A stretch of 64,000 nt of DNA from Truepera sp965215315 (GTDB lineage Bacteria; Deinococcota; Deinococci; Deinococcales; Trueperaceae): assembly GCA_965215315.1 (NCBI GenBank), contig CBDCDB010000008.1:2170001-2234000 (forward strand). The letters run 5' to 3'. The notes beneath the pieces are model-generated. The model was given only the letters and a program-made list of their open reading frames with translations. It did no database searches and was not told where the DNA came from. The translations under genes were made by a program, and so were the position numbers. Position 1 is the first letter of the stretch. Every line of letters begins with the position of its first letter. Shown piece by piece: positions 32,093 to 40,856 of the stretch.

Positions 32093-34234
32093 ATGGACGT
32101 GTTTACCGCCGCGCCTCACCATGATGTCCTGCTGCTATTGGTGCAAGTTTCCGTACTCCTGATTGTTGCTAGAGGGTGCGGGTTTATCGCCCGCAGTTTG
32201 GGTCAACCCGCTGTCGCCGGTGAGATTTTTGCCGGGGTTATGCTCGGGCCTTCTTTTTTGAGTACGCTCATTCCTGCTGTCGGTCGCTGGGTCATCCCGC
32301 AAAACGAGGTGCAGGGGTATCTGCTCGAGCTTATCGGGCTGCTCGGCGCACTGTTTTTGCTGATTATTACAGGACTTGAGACCGACTTACCGCTGATTCG
32401 CCGTCACGCCAAAATCGCGGCGGGCGTCGCGGCGGGCGGCCTCGTCTTGCCTTTCGCGTCAGGGTTTTTGCTGGCCTTTTACCTGCCCGACTTTTTGCTC
32501 GCTGACCCGGACAGGCGGTTGGTCTTTTCACTCTTTGTTGCCACCTCGATGTCGGTTTCAGCGATTCCGGTGATTGCCAAGGTGCTCATCGACCTTAACT
32601 TGATGCGCCGAGACATCGGGCAAACCATCATGGCAGCAGGGATGATCGACGACACGGTCGCCTGGACGCTGCTTTCGGTGGTGCTGGGTTTGCTGAGCGG
32701 CGGCGTTGTAACCTTCGGAACAGTGCTTTTTTCGGCAGGCAAAATTCTGATCTTTATGCTGCTGAGTTTTACGCTCGGACGCTCTCTCCTTAAACACGCG
32801 CTCGACTTTATGCAAGACCGGGTGGTCGGCCCCGACCGGCTGCTGAGTCTGGTGGTCGCCGCGGCGTTCGTCTGGGGCGCTATTGCTCAGGCTATCGAAA
32901 TTGAAGCCGTACTCGGCGCGTTCGTCGTCGGTATCTTGTTCGGCACTATGCGCCGCTTGCCGAACGACGTGGTGCATAAGCTCGAGAGTATCGCTATCGG
33001 CATCTTTGCGCCGGTATTTTTTGCCATCGCCGGTCTCAAGGTTGACCTGCCGAGTTTATTTACGCCCGAACTGCTTGGGACTGCGCTGCTGATCTTCGCG
33101 GTCGCAGTTCTCGGTAAGCTCGCGGGGGTTTACGCTGCCGGACGGCTGATTGGGCTCGACCACTGGCGTTCGCTGGCCTACGGCTCGGCGCTCAACGCAC
33201 GTGGGGCGGTCGGGATTATCATCGCTACGATCGGCTTGTCGCTCGGTATCCTCAGCCAGGAGATGTATTCAGTGCTCGTTTTAATGGCGGTTTTAACTGC
33301 GCTGATGGCTCCGGCACTGCTCCGCTGGACGCTGCGTCACGTCGTACCGGACGAACAGGAAACGCGGCGTTTACAGCTCGAGGAACTCGCCCGCGAAAGC
33401 TCACTTGCCCGCGTAAAACGGGTGTTGTTACCCGTCCGGCTGCGTCAGAGCAGCAACCGGGAGCTGCAAAGAATCGAGACCCACCTCTTTGAAAAGCTGG
33501 GCAACACCCCGGCGCTGACCCTCTTGACCGTCACGCCGGAGGGGGGTAAAACCGGCGCGGCAGAGTTTCTAAGCGAGCTGGGACGGTCTTTCAAAACGTC
33601 TGATATCACCAAAAAGGCTGTCGAAAGTGCCCATCCCGGCGACGTCATTCTGGACGAGGCGCAGAAAGATTACGATCTCATCATTTTGGGCGCTTCGGAG
33701 AAGATCAAAGATAGCGGCGTCTTGTTCAGCCCCCTAACTGACCAGCTGGTTCAAGCCGCACCTTGCTTGACGCTGATCGTCAAAGGGACAGGGGTGGACG
33801 AACACTGGCCGCCCAAACGCATTTTAGTGCCGACGGACGGTTCGGCGTCGGCGCGGTCAGCGGCGGAGGTCGCGTTTATGCTGGCCCACGCCGAACCGGT
33901 TCAGGTCACGCTGCTCAACGTGATTGAGAGCGAAAAACGCGGCGACTACCGCTTCGACAGCTCCGAACGGGCCAGAGACAGGCAGCTCAGTAACGCGCAG
34001 CAGATCGTCGAATCACTGCGTGTTTTAGGTGAATCGCAAGAGGTACAGGTTGATACCAAAGTGATAGTAGGGGGCGCGTCCGAAGGGGTTATCCTCGAGG
34101 CTGCCCGAGGCTTCGACCTCATCGTTTTGGGCACCGGCGCACGGGCGCGGCTCGAGCGCGTCTTTTTAGGGTCGCGGGTTGAGGCGGTGCTCGAGGGCGC
34201 AGCGTGCCCGGTTATTGTCGTCAACGCTGTCTAA
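32093..34234 (+). CDS. Kef-type cation:proton antiporter with C-terminal Usp domains
   Basis: The 713-aa CPA2-family antiporter exchanges Na+ or K+ for H+. About 12 transmembrane helices (residues 12-415) include the family segments GQPAVAGEIFAGVMLGPS, GLETDLPLIRR and MIDDTVAWTLLSVVLGL (paired acidic residues). A cytoplasmic region holds two universal-stress-protein domains (about 435-560 and 575-712). The second has the ATP-binding GTGARARLERVFLGSRVEAVL. Nucleotide sensing by the Usp part could gate transport (inferred). A terminator-bearing leader precedes it. Confidence 0.93.
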   Translation: MDVFTAAPHHDVLLLLVQVSVLLIVARGCGFIARSLGQPAVAGEIFAGVMLGPSFLSTLIPAVGRWVIPQNEVQGYLLELIGLLGALFLLIITGLETDLPLIRRHAKIAAGVAAGGLVLPFASGFLLAFYLPDFLLADPDRRLVFSLFVATSMSVSAIPVIAKVLIDLNLMRRDIGQTIMAAGMIDDTVAWTLLSVVLGLLSGGVVTFGTVLFSAGKILIFMLLSFTLGRSLLKHALDFMQDRVVGPDRLLSLVVAAAFVWGAIAQAIEIEAVLGAFVVGILFGTMRRLPNDVVHKLESIAIGIFAPVFFAIAGLKVDLPSLFTPELLGTALLIFAVAVLGKLAGVYAAGRLIGLDHWRSLAYGSALNARGAVGIIIATIGLSLGILSQEMYSVLVLMAVLTALMAPALLRWTLRHVVPDEQETRRLQLEELARESSLARVKRVLLPVRLRQSSNRELQRIETHLFEKLGNTPALTLLTVTPEGGKTGAAEFLSELGRSFKTSDITKKAVESAHPGDVILDEAQKDYDLIILGASEKIKDSGVLFSPLTDQLVQAAPCLTLIVKGTGVDEHWPPKRILVPTDGSASARSAAEVAFMLAHAEPVQVTLLNVIESEKRGDYRFDSSERARDRQLSNAQQIVESLRVLGESQEVQVDTKVIVGGASEGVILEAARGFDLIVLGTGARARLERVFLGSRVEAVLEGAACPVIVVNAV

Positions 34235-34254
34235 AGAGGCTTTTACCCTTTTCT

Positions 34255-34440
34255 TCACTCTCCCAAGTATAAAGTCAACGCATGCCGGACTGAGCAGTTC
34301 GACCACTCTTTAAGAAAGTTCGAGCTGCTCCGCGCTTTGTCGAGTCCAACACCCGACACGACCTCGATGCCGAGCTTTTCGCACACATCCCGCTCGGGGA
34401 TGTTGGTGTGGTCAACACGGTCGCCGCCTTTGGTAAAGAC
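34255..34440 (-). pseudogene. truncated duplicate of nucleotidyltransferase C-terminus
   Basis: The last 61 codons are 52/61 identical to the C-terminal 61 residues of the nucleotidyltransferase at 35494-36003 (VFTKGGDRVD to the LYLGE end), but the N-terminal catalytic half with the GGFDPLHPGH motif is missing. The frame is still open, so the truncation is not ancient. Copy and parent bracket the membrane-protein gene at 34602-35276. Confidence 0.8.
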
Positions 34441-34601
34441 GGATCGATCCCAGACTGACAAGACAAAATATAGCAGGTATCATCTGGGAACAGACGTTCT
34501 CACATTGATTTACGCCGCCTAGCACGCACATTCTGTAACGATAAAGGTAGCCTTCAGCTGCTTAAGTGCCATATCAGGCAGCCACTGATACTTGACGCAA
34601 A

Positions 34602-35276
34602 TTATTTACGATTTTCTCGGTGAGTCGGGAGCAGGTTCTTAAATCTTTGAGGTAACGTTTTGAGCAGTTTAGTTTCGATTTTTTCCCTGTTGCGCTGATA
34701 AAAGACGCCCAAGAAGATGATTGTAAGTCCTACAGCACTCAGAGCGAACGGAAAAACGATAGGCCCGGCGAACGTGTCGTAAGCCAGCTTGCTCAGATAG
34801 ATAGAGACGCCTAAAGACCCGAAAACGATGAGCAGACGTCGCTGCAACAAAACCGACAAAACCATGAATACAAGGTTGACGACCAGAAAGAGAAACTCTT
34901 GAGGCGCACTTCCCCTTGTCAAAAGGCCCAAACCCGTCCAGAGGGTGACGCCACCAAAAAGATAAAACCAAAAGGCGTAATCTTTTTGCGTTTGGTGGTC
35001 TATCAGGTAAGCGCTCAAAAGCATCAGGACACCAAAACATAGAGACACCCACAAGCGTTCGTTCCAGCTGTATTCTGTTTTTCCGAAGAGAAGAGGGGTC
35101 AAATCCATCGACATGTACCGAAGCGTAAAAGCTACAGGCGCAAGTAAAAAAGGGAATCTGACAAACCTCAGCGTAAGGAGTGCCGCAGCAATCGTTCCTA
35201 GCTCGACAAGCAACCAGCTACCCTTGATCCAAACGTAATAGTTTGCGTAGCTCCCAGGATCGCCTTGAAGCCACAA
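34602..35276 (-). CDS. integral membrane protein, possibly 5'-truncated or frameshifted
   Basis: About seven transmembrane helices in 224 aa, with a Lys/Arg-rich tail, resembling DUF2157-like membrane proteins only loosely. The only start in the frame is a TTG at 35276. The same frame continues upstream as plausible coding sequence (TAYNALRVCGLW) to a stop at 35313-35315, with no ATG/GTG. Just before it, in another frame, ATGATGGCTGATAC supplies a possible Met-Ala-Asp-Thr start that would join after a single-base indel. The gene may be a recent frameshift mutant. It lies between two copies of a duplicated sequence. Confidence 0.6.
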   Translation of the reverse strand: MWLQGDPGSYANYYVWIKGSWLLVELGTIAAALLTLRFVRFPFLLAPVAFTLRYMSMDLTPLLFGKTEYSWNERLWVSLCFGVLMLLSAYLIDHQTQKDYAFWFYLFGGVTLWTGLGLLTRGSAPQEFLFLVVNLVFMVLSVLLQRRLLIVFGSLGVSIYLSKLAYDTFAGPIVFPFALSAVGLTIIFLGVFYQRNREKIETKLLKTLPQRFKNLLPTHRENRK

Positions 35277-35493
35277 GCCACAAACCCGTAGCGCGTTGTA
35301 AGCCGTAGAGTATCAGCCATCATAAAGTAGGCTCGGAACAGCAGCTAATTGATTTTCCACGTTTTAACTTTTTGAGAAGGCGGGCATTAGCTAGCTTCAG
35401 TTCTTTGGACGTCTCGCGGATGCTAAAAATGCTGAACTTTACGTGCCTATCCAAAAAGTAAGGCTCTGACTGCTATTGCCCTAACCCCACCCA
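35277..35493. other. gap with degraded coding remnants
   Basis: On the minus strand a 44-codon frame (TTG near 35454 down to about 35323) reads like a real peptide (SIRETSKELKLANARLLKKLKRGK), lysine-rich and helical, but matches nothing I recognise. The stretch is lower in GC than its neighbours. It may be a remnant of a deleted gene. Confidence 0.35.
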
Positions 35494-36003
35494 TTATTCG
35501 CCCAAGTACGACGTCAGCGCATTTCTAACCGAGTAATTCGACCACTCTTTTAAGAAGTTCGAGCTGCTCCACGCTTTATCCAACCCTACCCCCGACACGA
35601 CCTCGATGCCGAGCGTTTCGCATACCTCCCATTCGGGGATGCTGGTCTGATCCACCCGGTCGCCCCCTTTGGTAAAAACGTGTGGTTTAAGCTGACGAAG
35701 CGCCTCGCGGACGGTCGAATCGTTTTCAACCTCAAACGGCACCACGTAGTCAACCGCGCGGATACACGATACGACCGCCGCACGCGTGGCTAAGTCCATA
35801 AACGGTTTGCCTTTTTTAGCGCTTAGAAAAGCGTCACCGTTGACGACGACGACGAGCGTGTCGCCGTACCCTTTCGATTCGATCAGGCAGCTCGCGTGAC
35901 CGGGATGGAGCGGGTCAAAACCGCCTGAAGTGCAGACGATACGCCCGAGCGAGTCTCTAATGCTGTCGAACTTTTCGAAACTGACAATCTCAGCGTATTT
36001 CAT
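35494..36003 (-). CDS. nucleotidyltransferase (HldE C-domain / TagD-like)
   Basis: The 169-aa cytidylyltransferase-like protein has the HIGH-type motif in SGGFDPLHPGHASCL (about 27-41) and KGGDR (about 113-117), as in heptose-1-phosphate adenylyltransferase (HldE/RfaE domain II) and glycerol-3-phosphate cytidylyltransferase. It would activate a sugar or polyol phosphate with ATP or CTP. Substrate unknown; its position beside uppS and rhamnose genes suggests cell-surface polymer synthesis. TAAACT lies 6 nt before the second of two tandem ATGs (36003). A truncated copy is at 34255-34440. Confidence 0.85.
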   Translation of the reverse strand: MKYAEIVSFEKFDSIRDSLGRIVCTSGGFDPLHPGHASCLIESKGYGDTLVVVVNGDAFLSAKKGKPFMDLATRAAVVSCIRAVDYVVPFEVENDSTVREALRQLKPHVFTKGGDRVDQTSIPEWEVCETLGIEVVSGVGLDKAWSSSNFLKEWSNYSVRNALTSYLGE

Positions 36004-36009
36004 CATGTA

Positions 36010-36015
36010 AGTTTA
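36010..36015 (-). promoter_or_regulatory. -10 box of nucleotidyltransferase gene
   Basis: TAAACT with a 6-nt spacer to the ATG at 36003 (3 nt to the upstream tandem ATG). Confidence 0.52.
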
Positions 36016-36079
36016 CCCTTCTAATCTGTGGTTTTTGCCTGTAGTTTCTGACTTATCGCTCTTGGTTGAGGTTCAGGGT

Positions 36080-36901
36080 CTAACGACCGAAACGTCGTTC
36101 GCGCGCCTGAAAGCTTCTGATGGCCCGTAAAAAATCGACGCGCCGAAAGCTCGGCCAGAAGGCGTCACAAAAATAGTACTCGCTATAGGCTGCTTGCCAC
36201 AATAAAAAGCCTGACAGCCGCACCTCGCCGGAGGTGCGGACGATAAAGTCCGGGTCGGGCGAGCCTGCCGTATAAAGGTGCCGCTCGATCTCGCCGACCG
36301 TGACCCTTTCAGCGAGTTCGCTGATGTTTTTGACCCCGAGGGCTTGCTCACGCAAAAGGTTTTGCACGGCCGCGACGATCTCCTCACGTCCGCCGTAGCC
36401 GATGGCAACGTTGAGTTGCCGCTCACCATAGTGGGCCGTCGCCGTTTCGACCTCTTGCAGAGCTGCACGTACGTCAGCTGGAAAGTCGGAGGTGTTACCG
36501 ATTACCCGTACCCGCACCTTGTTTTTGTGGATTTTCGGGTCTTCGACCATCATCCGCGCTTGCCGCGCAAATAAACTGTGCAGATGCGACACCTCGGTCT
36601 CGGCGCGGCCCCGGTTGTCACTGCTGAAGCCCCACAGGGTCACGTGGCGAATGCCTAAGTCAAAGCACCACTCGAGCACCTCCCGCGCCTTACCCGCGCC
36701 GTAATCGTGCCCGGTAGCCACGTCTAAACCGATGCTTTTGGCAAAACGGCGGTTGCCGTCCATAATCAGGCCGATGTGTTTGGGCAAGGGGCCGCGTTTG
36801 GCGCTGCGCTCGAGTCGCCCCTCATAAAGCCAGTAGAGCGGTTCGGTCAGCCTGTTCCACACACCCATCACGCGTTGCAGGGAAGAGGGAGGCGGCGTCA
36901 C
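36080..36901 (-). CDS. uppS: isoprenyl (undecaprenyl) diphosphate synthase
   Basis: This cis-prenyltransferase makes the undecaprenyl carrier for peptidoglycan and O-antigen repeat units. Motifs: HIGLIMDGNRRFAKSIGL (catalytic Asp), the WGFSSDNRGR segment, and the C-terminal PDFIVRTSGEVRLSGFLLWQAAYSEYYF. The usual WGFSTDNW-type Asn/Trp are slightly changed. GTG at 36901 is chosen because TAAACT lies 7 nt upstream; ATG at 36868 and 36976 are alternatives. It precedes the EPS cluster, consistent with lipid-carrier supply. Confidence 0.92.
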   Translation of the reverse strand: MTPPPSSLQRVMGVWNRLTEPLYWLYEGRLERSAKRGPLPKHIGLIMDGNRRFAKSIGLDVATGHDYGAGKAREVLEWCFDLGIRHVTLWGFSSDNRGRAETEVSHLHSLFARQARMMVEDPKIHKNKVRVRVIGNTSDFPADVRAALQEVETATAHYGERQLNVAIGYGGREEIVAAVQNLLREQALGVKNISELAERVTVGEIERHLYTAGSPDPDFIVRTSGEVRLSGFLLWQAAYSEYYFCDAFWPSFRRVDFLRAIRSFQARERRFGR

Positions 36902-36908
36902 ACTTTTT

Positions 36909-36914
36909 AGTTTA
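36909..36914 (-). promoter_or_regulatory. -10 box of uppS
   Basis: TAAACT with a 7-nt spacer to the GTG at 36901. The promoter lies inside a longer open frame, so it decides the start. Confidence 0.5.
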
Positions 36915-37108
36915 CTGTGTTTACCTGCGCTACAGTTAGAGGTCGGCGGCGTCACCTGACGCGGTAGGGACTTCATACCCTAGTTTTTACCATTTGATGC
37001 TCACGGTTCCGCCGTCATCTAACCCTTGACTTGCCAAACCGTTTTTTGCTGAACCTTGCCCCTTCGAGCCCTGTTCTACCGAACCTTGTTTTATCAAATC
37101 TTGCCCTG

Positions 37109-38116
37109 TCAACTTTTGTCCTGCCCTGCGTACTGCGCCGTAAAGTACGCTGCCTGCTCCGCCTTGCTGCCTTGCCACCAGGCACGGTTCGCTTCGTACC
37201 AGCTGACGACTTCAGCAATCCCCGCTTCAAAGGTAACGGTCGGGCTCCAGCCGAGTTCACGCTGCGCTTTGGATATCTCGAGGGCGTAGCGGTAGTCGTG
37301 TCCGGGACGGTCTTTGACGTGCTTGAGCAGCGTTTCGGGTTTGTTCAGTGCGCTGAGGACGGTTCGGGCCACAGTAAGGCCGTCGGTTTGGTTTTGCCCG
37401 CCCAAGTTGTACGCCTCACCGGATTTGCCCCGGAGGAGCGCCGCGTGAATCCCGCGCGCGTGGTCAGTTACAAAAATGTAGTCGCGGATCGCCTTGCCCG
37501 TCCCGTAAAGCGGCAGCGGCAGGTCGTCGAGCGCGTTGGTGACGAAAAGCGGGATAATTTTTTCCGGAAACTGGTGCGTCCCGTAGTTGTTGCTGCCGCG
37601 CGTAATCACGGTGTCCATACCGTAAGTCGTGGTGTACGCCTGAACGAGCAGGTCGCCGCCCGCCTTCGACGCGCTGTAGGGGCTGCGCGGGCGAAAGGCG
37701 TCGTCTTCACGGCTAAGACCTGTTTGCACCTCGCCGTAAACTTCATCGGTCGAGACGTGAACCATGCGGACGCCGCGTTCGCGGGCGGCCTCGAGCAGCA
37801 CCCGTACCCCCTCCACATTCGAGCGGACGAACGGCGCAGCGTTTTGAATCGAGCGGTCAACGTGTGTTTCAGCGGCGAAGTTGACGATGGCGTCGCAGTC
37901 TGAGAGTGCCTGAGTCACGGCGTCCGGGTCGGCAATGTCGCCCTTGATGAAGGTGTAGCGCGGGTCGGTTTCAAAGTCTTTGAGGGTCGCAGGATTGGCC
38001 GCGTAGGTCATCAGGTCTAGGTTGACGATGTTTACATCTTCATATTCAGTGAGCAAAAGGCGAATATAGCTCGAGCCGATAAAGCCCAAGCCGCCCGTCA
38101 CGAGAAGTTTTTTCAT
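37109..38116 (-). CDS. rfbB: dTDP-glucose 4,6-dehydratase
   Basis: Second step of dTDP-L-rhamnose synthesis. Short-chain dehydrogenase of 335 aa with the NAD motif TGGLGFIGSSY, the substrate segment HVDRSI, the catalytic STDEVYGEV, YSASKAGGDLLV (YxxxK) and RGSNNYGTHQFPEK. The ATG at 38116 follows GGAGGACAAAGG and overlaps the rfbC stop. The 3' side (after 37109) has imperfect AACAGGG/AAGGTTC-type repeats but no gene. Confidence 0.96.
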   Translation of the reverse strand: MKKLLVTGGLGFIGSSYIRLLLTEYEDVNIVNLDLMTYAANPATLKDFETDPRYTFIKGDIADPDAVTQALSDCDAIVNFAAETHVDRSIQNAAPFVRSNVEGVRVLLEAARERGVRMVHVSTDEVYGEVQTGLSREDDAFRPRSPYSASKAGGDLLVQAYTTTYGMDTVITRGSNNYGTHQFPEKIIPLFVTNALDDLPLPLYGTGKAIRDYIFVTDHARGIHAALLRGKSGEAYNLGGQNQTDGLTVARTVLSALNKPETLLKHVKDRPGHDYRYALEISKAQRELGWSPTVTFEAGIAEVVSWYEANRAWWQGSKAEQAAYFTAQYAGQDKS

Positions 38117-38649
38117 CCTTTGTCCTCCGCCCACAGCTCAGCGCCGAAAAAGTTCCACGGCAAACGTCCCTCGTTAGGCCGTTCCAAATTAAACTGCTGA
38201 TTCATCGCGTAGAGCAGCAAGGCTCCGCTTGGCCCCGCCTGATACCCGTGCGCGACGCCTGCCGGGATATAGAGCTGCGTAGGTTCTTCGCCGGAAAGCA
38301 CGACTGCCCGCCGGTTGCCCTCCGTTTCCGACCCGGCCCGGAGGTCAACGAGCCAGACCTTGAGCTGCCCGTCGATCACCGTCCAGAGTTCGTTTTGCGG
38401 TTCGTTCGGGTGGATGTGAAAGGCGTTGACGCGCCCCGGTTCAGCGCGTGACACGCTCAGCTGCCGCAGTTCAAACCCCGTCGGCAGGTTTTGAACCTCA
38501 CCGCCCGTAACGCGGGCGTATTCCATAAAAAAGCCGTTGTCGCTGCGCTGCTTTTTGAGCTTGTGCAGCCAGACGCCCGCCAACTCGGGCGCGGGCGGAT
38601 AATCTTGAAAGGTGAGCGCACACGTGGCAGCGTCTGATAGTTTAGTCAT
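38113..38649 (-). CDS. rfbC: dTDP-4-dehydrorhamnose 3,5-epimerase
   Basis: RmlC epimerises C3 and C5 in the dTDP-L-rhamnose pathway. The 178-aa cupin contains RVNAFHIHPNEPQNELWTVIDGQLKVWLVDLR (catalytic His region) and PAGVAHGYQA. It overlaps rfbB by 4 bp. The ATG at 38649 lies 6 nt after TAGGTT, so rfbC-rfbB may form a separate leaderless unit from rfbA-rfbD. Confidence 0.95.
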   Translation of the reverse strand: MTKLSDAATCALTFQDYPPAPELAGVWLHKLKKQRSDNGFFMEYARVTGGEVQNLPTGFELRQLSVSRAEPGRVNAFHIHPNEPQNELWTVIDGQLKVWLVDLRAGSETEGNRRAVVLSGEEPTQLYIPAGVAHGYQAGPSGALLLYAMNQQFNLERPNEGRLPWNFFGAELWAEDKG

Positions 38650-38655
38650 AGAGAC

Positions 38656-38661
38656 AACCTA
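38656..38661 (-). promoter_or_regulatory. -10 box of rfbC-rfbB unit
   Basis: TAGGTT with a 6-nt spacer to the ATG at 38649. Confidence 0.45.
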
Positions 38662-38682
38662 GTCATGAAAGAGTCCTTTGGG

Positions 38683-39408
38683 TCATAGAGAATCTTTGGC
38701 CGCGAGTTGCAGCCGAATATCGTGCCAGCGGCTCGTGTCCAGGCTGATGTCGTCGGGCAGATCGACGCCCGCAGCGGTTTTTGAACCCGGTTCTACCGAA
38801 TCGCTCCGCCGCCGCGCCAGTTCGTAGACGCTTTTACGTTCAGAAGCGATATGTAGCGTGTCAAACGGGATGGCGTCCAGATGACGCACCGCCAGCGCAA
38901 TTTCAGGTGCGATCACATCCACATAATCCTGACTCGTGTAAACGTCTCTAAACGCGGCTTTATAGGGCCATTCGCGGGGCCGAAAACTCGTGCGGATGAC
39001 GAGGTGACGCGGCGCAACGCGGGCCACCGCTTCAGCGACGAGTTTAGACAGGGCGTAGTAGTTTCTGACCGGCCCTACAGGGTCGTCTTCGGCGTAGCCA
39101 CCGGTATCGCCGTAAAACACGTAATCGGTTGAGATGTAGACGAGCGGCGTATCTCCTAAAGCTTGAACCAAGTTGCGCGTGCCGCCGACGTTGACGGCCC
39201 AGCACCGCGCCCGGTCGGTTTCAGCGCCCTTAACATCGGTATAGGCGGCGGCGTGGAGAACGGCGCTCGGGCGGTATTTGTTCAGCGCCGCTGCGATACT
39301 TTCAGGTTGGGTGAGCTCGAGTTCGGCACTCGGCGGCGCGACGACATTGGGCAAAAGCCCCTGCAACTCCGTTCCTAACCGCCCACTGCCGCCGGTCAGT
39401 AAAATCAT
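38683..39408 (-). CDS. rfbD: dTDP-4-dehydrorhamnose reductase
   Basis: RmlD makes dTDP-L-rhamnose from the 4-keto sugar with NAD(P)H. Rossmann GGSGRLGTEL at the N-terminus, YISTDYVFYGDTGGYAEDDPVGPVRNYYALSKLVAE (YxxxK). At 241 aa it is shorter than the usual ~290, mainly in the C-terminal substrate domain, so activity should be treated with some caution. It overlaps the rfbA stop (ATGA). Confidence 0.92.
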   Translation of the reverse strand: MILLTGGSGRLGTELQGLLPNVVAPPSAELELTQPESIAAALNKYRPSAVLHAAAYTDVKGAETDRARCWAVNVGGTRNLVQALGDTPLVYISTDYVFYGDTGGYAEDDPVGPVRNYYALSKLVAEAVARVAPRHLVIRTSFRPREWPYKAAFRDVYTSQDYVDVIAPEIALAVRHLDAIPFDTLHIASERKSVYELARRRSDSVEPGSKTAAGVDLPDDISLDTSRWHDIRLQLAAKDSL

Positions 39409-40313
39409 ACGGTCTCCGGCAACAGGTTCTCCGACCTACGGTTACGGACGAGCTCGAGCAAATATTGCCCGTACCCGGTCTTAGCCATCGGCTCGGCGAG
39501 CAAGGCAACTTCGTCAGCAGTAATCCAGCCTTTACGGTAGGCGACCTCTTCTAGACACGCCACCTTAAGCCCCTGCCGCGACTCGATGGTTTCGACAAAA
39601 TTGCACGCCTGCAACAAAGATTCGTGCGTCCCGGTGTCGAGCCACGCCATGCCGCGACCCAAAAGTTCAACCTGCAGTTCACCGCGCTCCAAATAAGCAG
39701 TATTGACGTCGGTGATTTCCAACTCGCCGCGTGGGGAGGGAGAAAGTCCGGCAGCGATGTCTAAGGCCCGGTTGTCGTAGAAATAGAGTCCAGTTAGTGC
39801 GTAGTTGGATTTGGGCTCCGTAGGTTTTTCCTCTAAGCTCACAGCTTGTCCGTCCGCGCCAAACTCGACGACGCCGTACCGCTCCGGGTCGCGGACGTAG
39901 TAGCCAAAAACGGTTGCGCCGCCCGACGTTTGAACCCGTTCGGCAGCTCGCTGAAGCTGCTGCGAAAAGCTCTGTCCGAAGAAAATATTATCACCTAAAA
40001 CCAAACAGACGCTCTCATCCCCGACGAACTCGCGCCCAATCGTCAAAGCTTGCGCCAAGCCCTTCGGTTCAGCTTGTTCGGCGTAGGAAAAGGTGACGCC
40101 CCACTGTGAACCGTCGCCTAAAAGCCGTTTGAAACTAGGCGCGTCGAAGGGTGTGGTAATGACTAGAATCTCGCGGATGTCGGCGAGCAGCAGAACCGAA
40201 ATCGGATAGTACACCATCGGTTTGTCGAACACCGGAATGAGCTGTTTGCTGACGCCCCGCGTCGCGGGGTAGAGGCGCGTCCCCGAGCCCCCTGCCAGGA
40301 TAATGCCTTTCAT
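39405..40313 (-). CDS. rfbA: glucose-1-phosphate thymidylyltransferase
   Basis: First enzyme of dTDP-sugar synthesis: Glc-1-P + dTTP to dTDP-glucose. 302 aa with KGIILAGGSGTRLYPATRGVSKQLIPVFDKPMVYYP, the nucleotide-binding and phosphate loops, LGDNIFFGQSF, EKPTEPKSNYALTGLYFYDN and WLDTGTHESLLQA. The ATG at 40313 has AAGGTG upstream. Confidence 0.97.
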   Translation of the reverse strand: MKGIILAGGSGTRLYPATRGVSKQLIPVFDKPMVYYPISVLLLADIREILVITTPFDAPSFKRLLGDGSQWGVTFSYAEQAEPKGLAQALTIGREFVGDESVCLVLGDNIFFGQSFSQQLQRAAERVQTSGGATVFGYYVRDPERYGVVEFGADGQAVSLEEKPTEPKSNYALTGLYFYDNRALDIAAGLSPSPRGELEITDVNTAYLERGELQVELLGRGMAWLDTGTHESLLQACNFVETIESRQGLKVACLEEVAYRKGWITADEVALLAEPMAKTGYGQYLLELVRNRRSENLLPETV

Positions 40314-40325
40314 GGGTTCACCTTA

Positions 40326-40856
40326 TCATCTAGCAGCGCCAAGCTCCCGGTGCCTTACGCGGCGGCTAAAGCCCCACGCCGCCATGAGAAAAAGCATACC
40401 GCCCAGAACAAACCACGGATCCCAGAGGACGAGGTGCCACGTTGCAGCAGCTGAACGCATTGATGTGGGGGTCTCGAGCACCCCAACCGTCATAAGCCTG
40501 CGAGCCACGAGATTGGCTCCGCCGTAAAACGTCAAAACGAGGCCGATACCCCAGCCAGCGGTCAGCCGAAGCCACACCGGAACCCGTGCGCCCCACCGCT
40601 GAACGAGTGAGAGCGCAACTACCCCGGCAGCCGCCTTTAACAGTCAGGTAAACCAGACCACAGCTAAAAACCAGGACTGCGTGGCAAGTTCAAGGATTTG
40701 CGGCGACTGGGTACGGTACAAAAAGCTCCCACCCAACGCCCAGTAAGAACTCAGCGCGGCAAAGACAAACGACCATAACGCGGCGGCGTAAGCCGAACCT
40801 AAAAAAGTCGAACGGGCACTCTGTACACCGTAAACCCGGATATTACCGCGCCCCAC
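40326..40856 (-). pseudogene. DUF3995 membrane protein, interrupted by in-frame TGA
   Basis: Two frames (to 40644 and from 40577) are in the same reading frame and are separated only by one TGA at 40644-40646. Joined, they give a typical DUF3995 protein: SSYWALGGSFLYRT in the first helix pair, KAAAGVVALSLVQRWG, GLVLTFYGGANLV and WHLVLWDPWFVLGGMLFL. DUF3995 proteins are four-helix membrane proteins of unknown function. Homologs have Gly or a similar residue near the stop, so a single G-to-T change (GGA to TGA) is plausible. Start is a GTG at 40856 or 40871 overlapping the gene upstream. Readthrough or sequencing error are alternatives. Confidence 0.75.

Noticed and set aside
36987..37178. Possible repeat-rich small gene after rfbB (Gly/Gln/Ser repeats)
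   Set aside because: It overlaps the rfbB 3' end out of frame and its repeat look comes from AACAGGG/AAGGTTC-like words; no ribosome-binding site.
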